From the NCBI GenBank assembly GCA_036971715.1, contig JAVHJL010000001.1:4960001-5024000 (forward strand): a stretch of 64,000 nt of DNA, read 5' to 3'. The notes beneath the pieces were generated by a model. That model saw only the letters and a list, made by a program, of their open reading frames with translations. It did no database searches and was not told the DNA's origin. Position 1 is the first letter of the stretch, and each line of letters opens with the position of its first letter. The translations under genes were made by a program, and so were the position numbers. Origin of the DNA: Arthrobotrys musiformis. Taxonomy: Eukaryota > Ascomycota > Orbiliomycetes > Orbiliales > Orbiliaceae. Shown here in pieces: positions 55,901-64,000 of this stretch.

Positions 55901-58307
55901 TCGAGAATCGGGTGCGGTATACATTTTCCATCCCACGGGGCATATTGCGCAGTTTCTCCATGAGGATCTCTCGTGTCGGGGACGTATTTAAGTCGGCAGC
56001 CATGAGCTCGACCCAGAGGAACATTCCGTCTGATCCTGAAACCAACATGTTGGAGATGTGGTCTCGATCTTCAGGGCTTAAACTTTCCCAATCTTCGCAC
56101 CCATTAATCTTAGATGCCGCGAGTTTCCTGATATCTGATTTAACAAGCTCGAAGGTTATTTCGATATTTAAAGATACTTTTAATCGGCTAGCCGCTTGGA
56201 GGACTCGTGGTCGACCAAATAACGCTACGCGACAATTGTCGAGTTCGACCATTTGCTGTACGTAGTATAACAGGCCAGACCTTGGATTGTTGCATTCATC
56301 GGTACATTCGTCCACACCGTCGATGATGCAGTAAATCGGTCCAGTCGCTATCTTTATAGTCAGTAGCAAGGCTTCGAACATATCTTCCGTTGTCAAAGGC
56401 CTTCTTTTTTCCAGATCGTTGGCGATTTCGTGCGCCCTATCGTCGGAGCTCCTCTGAAGCAGTTCCCAGAGGAAGGCACGGGCCAAAGATTCTATTTTTT
56501 GCCTCCGATTATCCGTACCGGAGAAAGAAAAAAATAGAACTTGAAAGCCCTTAATTTGAACGTCCCTAGCTAGGAATGTAGCGAGGACGGATTTGCCACA
56601 GCCACTGACTCCCTGCACAGATAGCAGCCGGTGGGTGCTTGGCGATGCCTCCATCCACTTGATATAAGATTCCTGGTTCCTTATCCATTCACAAGTCCCT
56701 GGAATTCGCTCTGGATGACTAGAGCCTATGCCCCGTGGTTTCAGCCAGTCTAGCGAAATCGCTCTTGTTTGCTGCCGCTGTTCCAGTTTTATCTCTATCG
56801 TGTACGGTACCTATTAGTCGTAGTAGGAAACGAGAAGGGAGATATGCTGACTCCTACCTTTTACTATGTCTGCGGTCTTGTTCAAATTACTGACTTGAGC
56901 CGCTGTTCTTTGTTGTAAGTGCATTGTGATAGTGGACTTGTAGCCCTCTAGGATGCTCAAGCTTGAAGAAACAGCCCCAGCTTTTTGAAACCTCGAGGTC
57001 AATTTTTTAATGCGACGCAGTTTAGAGTCCTCAGGGGTCGGAATCAGTCGATCAATCAGTGCTTGCAGGGTAGAGGCTTGATTAAGACAGCCAGTGACCA
57101 CGGGCAGAAGTTTTGTTTGTTCTTCTTGTGGTATCAACCCAGTCTTACAGTTCTCCACTATTCTCTCTAGACTATCAGAAATAGCTGGGAGCTGTATCAA
57201 AACATCTCCAAGAGCATCTGATGACACTCGAGCACCGCGTGACTGGAGACAAGCTACTACGCCACCGCTGATACAAAGAAAGCTGGCAACAGAGGCAGCG
57301 AGAATCATCGTCGCCACGGACAAAGTGTCGATATCTTTCACCCTCGATGTTGTCGAAACGTCAACTATTGACACCCCTTGAAGAAGCTCTTTTGCGTACG
57401 CTGCCGCAACAGCCGCTGCGTATCCTTGCCATGCTTTATTCTTGTGTGAATCGCAGTAATCGCAGATCCCACGAATGACTAGACAGGGGACCTGGTCCAT
57501 CATGCCAGCGGCTTCCATCTCAAAGCAAAGAATGCCGGGATCCTCAGACCGAGCAAGTTTATCTCTTGTAGCCCCATTTTTCATGACCTGGTTACCAGAC
57601 GCTATCAAACCATAGTGAACCCTGGGATTGTTTGATCTCCTTGGCGCCCTTGACACCAACCTTGACCTATCACAGCCGCTGCACGTTTCTCCACCGCTAT
57701 GGTCATACCCCGCCTCATACACCTGGTCGGAATTTTGTCCAACATATGCGAATTTCGACGCACTCGAGGATTTTGCTTGCAGTTGGGAGAGATATGTCGG
57801 AATCTGACTTTGCCCGCCCATATTATGCGCCTCCAGTGCTGAAACTGCGGTGAGGAGAACATGTGGCGGTTTGTTGAGGCATCCGACACGCTGAAATTGA
57901 CCTGCTGTCATGGTCTTCCCAAAGTCATACTGTATTACTCCTCCATTCGTCCCGGAAGGCTTGCTGACAACAACATCGCCGAGGCGAACGTCGGATTTCC
58001 CCCCCGGAACCCCTCCACCGATTCCAACCATTAAAACAAAACGTACGGCGTGAAATGTAGCTAACATATGCGCGGCTACAATCGCCGCCGAAGTGGTGCC
58101 GTACACTCCTGAAGGTAGGCATGCTATGGCGACGTTATGTCCGTGTACCGATCCCAGAGTATAACTGTTTTGGTCGCTCGGTTGTTGCGGTAATTTGTTA
58201 TGGACTTCATCCAACATCATCGTCGCCGCCGCCATCTCCAGCGGTAGCGCGGATATCCATCCGATCGTGTAGTCGTCATGTCTGAGTGTCTTTTGTAGGT
58301 TCCGCAT
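52993..58307 (-). CDS. NLR-type protein: PNP, SesA-like, NACHT, TPR
   Basis: Three exons, 58307-56865, 56810-54518 and 54443-52993, giving 1,728 aa. The first junction uses GTAAAA as donor; the nearby GTAGGA would lead to an early stop. Residues 1-310 are a PNP_UDP domain (VGIGGGVPGG, IASGNQVMKN, FEMEAAGMMD, GICDYCDSHKNK). Residues about 370-470 are helical and resemble the fungal SesA-type N-terminal domain (LPAISDSLERIVENC, LLPVVTGCLNQASTLQ). Then comes WLKPRGIG and GTCEWI, typical of the lead-in to NACHT. Walker A is GVSGCGKSVL (about 548) and Walker B YCIIDGVDECTD (about 644). From about 1150 on there are many TPRs of the kinesin-light-chain type (YHEAEEMYRRAVEGQQKLGG and similar). The gene fits a fungal NLR immune or incompatibility receptor. 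A PNP domain plus a SesA-like domain ahead of one NTPase is uncommon. Confidence 0.9.
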
Positions 58308-59633
58308 TTTTTACGGTTTTCGTGCCTCCTCTGTCTTGTATCCAGCCCACCTGGGGTTGTATAGTGCCTCCTGTGCGCTCGCACAATTAATTACGCAGCA
58401 CGTTTCCAAATACCGAGCTTGTGTCGGGAGATCGATAAGTTGAGATAATATAATAAAGGTCTAGCCTAGATGGAACGCTGGAATGCTGATACAGTTGGGC
58501 CCGTAAGCCTATATCGCTATAAATCAAACGGCACATATGATTAGGTTGAAACAATAACTAGAATTTCAGAGGAATTTACCTTTTCTTTCGGGTAGAACTA
58601 AGGGCGGAAAGACGGGTAGTCTGGGTCCATGGAGCGGGCTCTATGGCGGAAGCTAGCTACAAGTAGCCCCTCCACGCGCGCAGTAGTTAACTTTGGGTAG
58701 GCAACACTTTCGTTCCCGAGCCCTATAATTGGAACTCAAGGTTCATAGGTGGCCCAAATATAGCAGGCGCTTAATCTCAAATCTAAGTGAATGTTGAGCT
58801 GGAAGCGACCGCAAAACCAGACACAATTGAATAAGCTAGTATTGATACATGTATACACGTTTTCTGGGGTTGCTATTTGCAATACTACATCAACAATGAA
58901 GAGAAAAAGCAAATAATTACTATATTCAACATCATATCAACAGATTGTAGATATAGATAGTGAGTTCGAAATCATTATAAGGGCGTGCGCAATCCACAAT
59001 CCCATAGCTAAGCCCAGTCTCGGAACAGCGGTTTAGCCCACTTCAAACTACAACACACTTGATGTGTTGACACATTGTCCAGACATGGCCCGCGGCGCCG
59101 GTTTTAAACGTTTATAAGAAAGATTGGAATTTCTACCCGGAGAACCTTTGGGTGCAGGGTGGGAGACTAAATTCAGGATAACTATTCTCAATTATTTTTG
59201 TAATTAGTTAATTAGAATTCAAGCTGGGAATTCGGGAACGAGACTAGAGATCGGCCCAAGAAACCTTTTGTGTCTATGCTGTCATGTGCGGCTGTACATG
59301 GTATTTTGCACCAAGTTCTCTCAGAAAAGGACTGCTTTGGTATTATATTTACTATATATATATTAAGTTCCCATACTAGAGCAAAAGTATAGGTCGGCTT
59401 GGTATATATAATATGATACAAGAGATTTAAAATCTTAGAATCTCGGATCGGACGTGGGGTTTTCCAATGAAGAGAGCCAGGTAGTTAGATCCGGGGGACA
59501 ACAGGACGTCTACGCGCGAGGGTCGAAAAGGCAGTGTTCCAGTAGAGTATTGTATTCAAAGCAACAGCACAATCGAACAATATGCATAATGATATTGAAA
59601 TCAGAAAACCCTCAAGAACCCAATCTCGCCTGA
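58308..59633. other. Intergenic region, no gene seen
   Basis: The first few hundred bases are the NLR promoter. The rest is AT-rich, with TATATATATA words near 59350 and 59402, and forms the 3' flank of the AAA gene. No frame with support. Confidence 0.5.
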
Positions 59634-62600
59634 TTATCGTACCCCGTCTTCTCGAGCAATTTGTTCGTCGTCCAATCCAGCCTTCACACCTCGCAAATAA
59701 TTTTCGAATTTCTGCGAAACTTCGATAACTGTTTCCAGGTGCGTCATATTCATCAGTTCTTTTTGAAATAATGCGAGCTGCCGAGCTGTCGTGATATTAT
59801 TCCGGATCTGCCGTCCGTTGAGATTATACCTTGCCAACTTTTTAATATTTTTATCCTGGTTTAGTTGTTCAATGTCGATGTCGTCGGACGCCACGTCTTG
59901 AAGTCTTTTCATGAAGCCTTGCCAAATCTTTATCCTTTGTTCGTGAGAAAGGTTATCATAGTGGATGGCGAGTTGGATTCTGGACTTGAACGCGGAATCG
60001 AAAGTCCCAACTCGGTTGCTGGTTAATATCAAAATTCCTGTAACCCGAGCCGGAGGTTGGGGAGAGTTTTTAGCACATTCATCGACTCGCGTCCTCCAGA
60101 AAATATATAAAGGCCAAATTACCATCGTAGTACTCCAGCACTCGCAGAAAAACTATAAAAGAGACGTTGTCAGCAAATCTACCCTACGATATCACGTGCT
60201 TTGCATCCTGAAGAATCCAGTTTAATTACCAGAAACCAAAGCGTTACGCGTTAGATCAGACAATGTTCGCTCCTCCAAAAATACATCCGCTTCGTCCAGT
60301 AGAACAACTAAGCAATTCCGGGTTGTTAGCAATGCCCCGCGCTAGATTCTAGCAGAGGCTGCCCTTGTACGGTATCTTACCACAACCCCAAATTTTTCCA
60401 AGATATAAAACGGAGGTGAGATACTAAGCTACGTGAGCAACTATGGAATCAGAGACCAAGTTGGATACTCCACGAGACGAACCTTTTCTACCGCTTCTGG
60501 GTTTGTGCCTACATCCCCTGTTGTTACCCGGTATAATGGTTTCTCGGCGTACTCGGCGACACTTCAATTTAGCGTTAGTACTTCAAACTATATCATGTAT
60601 TTAGTAGGATTATTGCTCTTGGAGCCGGCCTAACCTCTCTGATTTGCTCCGCCGCAGTAATTAGCGAGATGCTCAACTCTAGAGTACTCGAGTCGAGGTT
60701 CAAATAGGAGAGGAAAGGGACCTACCAGCGGTAAGGGTTTTCCCAGTACCAGGTGCTCTAAACTATTTGTTAGCGAAACGATCATCACGTTGCGAGTATG
60801 CCTGCTTGGATAGCTAGAACAAATAGTACCCATGCAACAAAATGATCAATCCATTGCCTTTGTTACTCATCAAATCGGTACTTGCTTCCGCAGAAATTTT
60901 ATTTGATACCAAGGCAACAATCAAAAGTTTTGTCTTTTCATCTATGACTAAACTGTCAAATGCCCCTTTATTCCATGAAACGTCTTGAAGGTTGTCTACT
61001 TTTAAATCGACTGTGTTGCGAGTCAGTCTAGGTGTTTGGAGATAGGTGATCAGTATTTTGCTTACACCACTTCTTTTCTTGGACATGGAAACCGTATATG
61101 GTTGGCGGGAATACGAGGATCTGGTTGCCTTCCAAGGGTAACTCGTCTTCTATTCGGTCCCCGAGGTCGTCTACAAGGTCTTCGTTGGCGAGGGCAGACT
61201 GTGGGTGCATTTTACGATATGTCATGGTATCAATCATGAATCTTGCATCTACCTGATAATGGTCAGATTCCCAAGACGTTAAAATCCAAGCCTAGGCAAA
61301 CTTACAAATTGCTCGTTATTTTCCGCATCCCAGCCAGAATACCCGATAAAACGCCTCTTGCGGCAGCGCCAGAACTGCAGCCCCCGCCGTTTCAGGAAGC
61401 CTTTGCTGCCAGCCTTTGCATATTTGATAGGGTAATACTCGAGTCGTTCTATCTCGATGGCGTCGTCTTCTTCGAACAAATCAAGGCTGAGGGTAATCCC
61501 CGTGTGAGCCTTCTCAAAAACGCCGTTGAATTTCCACGACCAGGCCTTGAACGAAACGGAGGCCATCCTTGTGCCAGAATCTTTAACCTGTGGCCATGTT
61601 TCCACGATATAGGCGTTCAGATAATTGACTTTGTCATTTTTAACAATGACATCGCCAGGACATATCGTATAAGGTATTGTGTGTTTCGCCACATATCCCT
61701 CCTTGGATAACTTGACTGCCTCTTGGTATTCATGGCCGAACCTGTCTTCTATAAAGTCAAATAGAAGGTTCAACAGATGCTGTTGTTGCAAGTTGAAAGT
61801 GGAAATTTGGGCTCTGATGAGGCCGATATGGCGGAGGATGCAATTATGAGGCCCATAAATTTGGTCGTACAACCTAAACCCACCAGACCAATCCTCTATT
61901 TTTGCCTTATTTTGAAGTGCTACAATGAGGTCCCGGAATTCAATTGAGGTAATCGAGAACGGGTTTCCTGTCGTTGCACGGCCGATTTTGTGCTCCGTCA
62001 ACCCTCTAGAGGCCGTAAATTGCAACTCTCTTATAGAGGTAGAAACATCATTAGATACGTATCTGTACCCTGGTCTCGTTCCCAGCCTCGCCCAGGGTGG
62101 TCCACTGTACCCCAATTCCTTGGGGTCAGTCAGAAAAGAGCCACAACACTCGAAGTCTTCATATACGACAAAGTGTATGTGTGAGTTCCTCCTAAAATAA
62201 GCTTTCACATCCGGTATTGGGATGTCTGCCTCATAGTGGAGACTTTTTCGAAGTTCGCTCATAGCCCGAGGTTTGTCGAGCCAGATTTCCACGCTCCCGC
62301 CGCAACATATACGATATAGCGTTTGTTTCTCGAGTGAATCGGTTCTCTGAAGCTTTGTGACCTGGCTCTCAAGTTGTTTTATTTTTTCTCGAAGACTTTC
62401 GACATTTTCCATATGCATGCTAGCCGACCCATTGGGTATTGTCAACTGCGGGCTCAGTTCACTAGGGCTGCATGTGCACACCAAATCGGAGCAACAATTA
62501 GCTACCTTAGAAATTGAGGTGATATTGCCATTGGAAATTATCGAGGCTCGCTGATAGGATGAAGATGGTTTTGTCGAAACACTCTCCTGCAATGATTGAG

Positions 62601-63355
62601 GTCCACGTTCTGGGGTTGAACGCTGGGGGAAAGCCGAAGGCAACTCATTTTCTGTAGCTTTTGGGTTTTGCGGAGTCCTAGGCCTAGGTCTGGTCTCGAG
62701 GCTAGTCCCGGGCGTGTTGACAACGCTAGGTATCCCTCTCGATCTCGACTGTTTCCTGAAGGCTTCTATCCTCGAACTTTTATCGTATCGGTGTTCATAT
62801 AAATGAAATTAGCCAACCGCATTGATTGTGTTAACTTCTACTATAGAATTCGTCTACTAGAAGACCAACCGGTATGGTCATTCAATCGATGTCGACCGCA
62901 TAACTGTGGGATGCTTACCTCGGAACAACATCTTGAACTTCGGAATCATAGTCCTCTATCGGGATGGTTTCGTCTGACGTGGCCCACGTCATATGATCAC
63001 GTCTAAAAGCCTTCGGCGAGGGTGGAATCTTTATATCTGGCATGTCTCGTATATGTATACCAGAATTAGCTGAAGTATCTGACTGTGAGATCTTCGCTCC
63101 TTGGCTTTGCCGTGAGGCCACTGCCTCGAGCAAGCTTTCAATAACTAGATTCTTGTTCGTATTGTCTCCGGAAATTGTCGCTGGGATTGGAGATCCCATA
63201 TAGTTGTCTTGAGGGCCGGAATTCGCTAGAGTCAAGTCCTTGGCTCTGAACCGGGGCATGAAGGGTTCTTCGACTGGGGAATCGAAAACTCGCGCGCCAG
63301 GGCGCCCGTATTCTGACTCTGAATCACTACCGCGGCCATCTAGCGGCAAACCCAT
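59634..63355 (-). CDS. AAA+ ATPase with DUF7025-type N-terminal region
   Basis: Eleven exons: 63355-62919, 62776-61306, 61252-61066, 61010-60830, 60757-60726, 60638-60635, 60561-60483, 60423-60381, 60307-60230, 60152-60123 and 60037-59634, giving 981 aa with every phase consistent. The first 270 residues are Ser/Pro-rich and disordered. A short coiled coil follows (NVESLREKIKQLESQVTKLQ), then a DUF7025-type globular region up to about 730 (GYRYVSNDV, FSITSIEFRDLI, GYSGWDAENNEQF). The AAA module has Walker A GAPGTGKTLTAESVAE, PLYRVTTGDVG, Walker B VVLLDEADVFLEER, sensor-1 ILILTSNR and an AFKSRIQLAI Arg-containing motif. Fungi hold many ATPases of this type; substrates are mostly unknown. Exon 6 is a 4-nt microexon (AGAG) that restores the conserved LTAESVAE. 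The 3' half is unusually intron-dense compared with the 1.5-kb second exon. Confidence 0.9.
60635..60638 (-). other. 4-nt microexon in the AAA+ ATPase gene
   Basis: The minus-strand context is ...CAAATCAG|AGAG|GTTAGG.... The upstream intron (60639-60725) has GTAGGT and a CTAAT branch word; the downstream intron (60562-60634) has GTTAGG and a perfect TACTAAC. Splicing GCT G + AGAG + T GTC GCC yields Ala-Glu-Ser-Val-Ala, the expected sequence after Walker A in this family. No other splice combination tried gave it. Confidence 0.8.
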
Positions 63356-64000
63356 TATAGGTAAGTTATAATGAATCGGTCTAAACTAAGATGAGAGACC
63401 CATCACCGAACTCAGCAGACTCACAAGTTACCCTAGTCTGGGTGTTAATCGGCATTGTGTGCGCGTACGGATAAGACACGTTGCCGTGGTGCGCCTGCGC
63501 CCTCTTTGTATTCCTATTGAGAAAGTAGTCACGACTATGCATTAGCTATTGAAGCTCGGCGCAAAATTCAACAGTCCTGCGACAATAAATATTTCACACT
63601 GTGGGCTCGACCGCCCCCTCTCCCAACGTATATCCGCCCATGGTCAATTGATCTAATATCCAATGAAACTCCCTGTGCAAATTTGTGGCGTCTGGGTACG
63701 ATACCAATGGAACTAGTTTAAGTGAGGCCAAGTGTCGAGATTATCGCTCCTCCGGATCGATATAGTCCAGGGATTTGCGTGAGATAAACTTTGGGGGACT
63801 ATACAAGGGCTTCGAGCGTTTGTGGTAATCCTTGTACGGTTGTGCGGCTCTGAAGTTGGCGTCGATAGGTATTGTCTATTCTTTGAATGCCCCAGCGCTA
63901 GTTGAGGGTCTCGTGACAGGATCTTAAAACCCCAACGGCTAAAAAGTCCCACACAAACCTTGCAGCAAAGCTGATCAATCGCACAGTCTATTGGGGATAC
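63356..64000. promoter_or_regulatory. Upstream region of the AAA+ gene, to window edge
   Basis: Promoter-proximal sequence of the AAA gene. A minus-strand frame at 63713-63952 has no domain or splice support. Nothing else was recognised before the window ends. Confidence 0.4.

Noticed and set aside
1..64000. CRISPR arrays, rRNA, tRNA and complete transposons
   Set aside because: None seen by reading both strands; a tRNAscan-type or repeat-library search was not possible here. RIP-type mutation in AT-rich gaps could not be quantified by eye.

Overview
This is nuclear DNA of a filamentous ascomycete (Pezizomycotina). The evidence is short introns of about 50-150 bp with GTRNGT donors and CTAAC/CTRAY branch points, a class II hydrophobin gene, two NLR-type proteins with a nucleoside-phosphorylase (PNP) front end, fungal pyruvate kinase, GPI14, a DUF1748 gene and mitochondrial uS8m. 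The genus cannot be fixed from sequence alone. No transposon, rRNA, tRNA or CRISPR array was recognised. Most gene models below were rebuilt by hand from splice sites and reading-frame phase.

Layout. 1-1353 (-): 5' part of a Ser/Pro/Arg-rich protein that runs off the left edge. 2978-7147 (+): a very acidic protein of unknown function with a possible N-myristoylation start; its reading frame is interrupted at a 16-bp tandem duplication. 7859-11200 (-): a BRCT protein resembling microcephalin. 12840-14409 (-): a secreted protein with two class II hydrophobin domains in one chain. 16047-19443 (-): a PNP/NB-ARC/TPR NLR. 21890-22541 (+): a small membrane protein. 23928-25993 (+): a seven-exon amidase. 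26126-27922 and 28803-31274 (-): paired F-box-like proteins that share a Cys/His-rich module, three copies in total. 32964-35066 (+): pyruvate kinase. 37945-40706 and 43147-45387 (+): two related, membrane-anchored aspartic-protease-like proteins with altered active sites. 46110-46394 (-): a small secreted protein. 49158-49625 (+): mitochondrial ribosomal protein uS8m. 50440-50936 (-): DUF1748 protein with a 9-nt first coding exon, divergent from GPI14 (51362-52636, +). 52993-58307 (-): a 1,728-aa PNP/SesA-like/NACHT/TPR NLR. 59634-63355 (-): an AAA+ ATPase with 11 coding exons, one of them only 4 nt long.

Housekeeping genes (pyruvate kinase, uS8m, GPI14, DUF1748) alternate with lineage-variable genes (NLRs, F-box modules, protease-like proteins, hydrophobin, secreted protein). 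The accessory genes are separated by long, AT-rich, gene-poor gaps (for example 19.4-21.9, 35.1-37.9, 40.7-43.1 and 46.4-49.1 kb). The two NLRs share the PNP front end but use different STAND NTPases (NB-ARC versus NACHT), as expected of a fungal self/non-self recognition repertoire. The best candidates for something undescribed are the Cys/His-rich F-box-associated module, the pair of altered A1 proteins that share intron positions, and the fused double hydrophobin.
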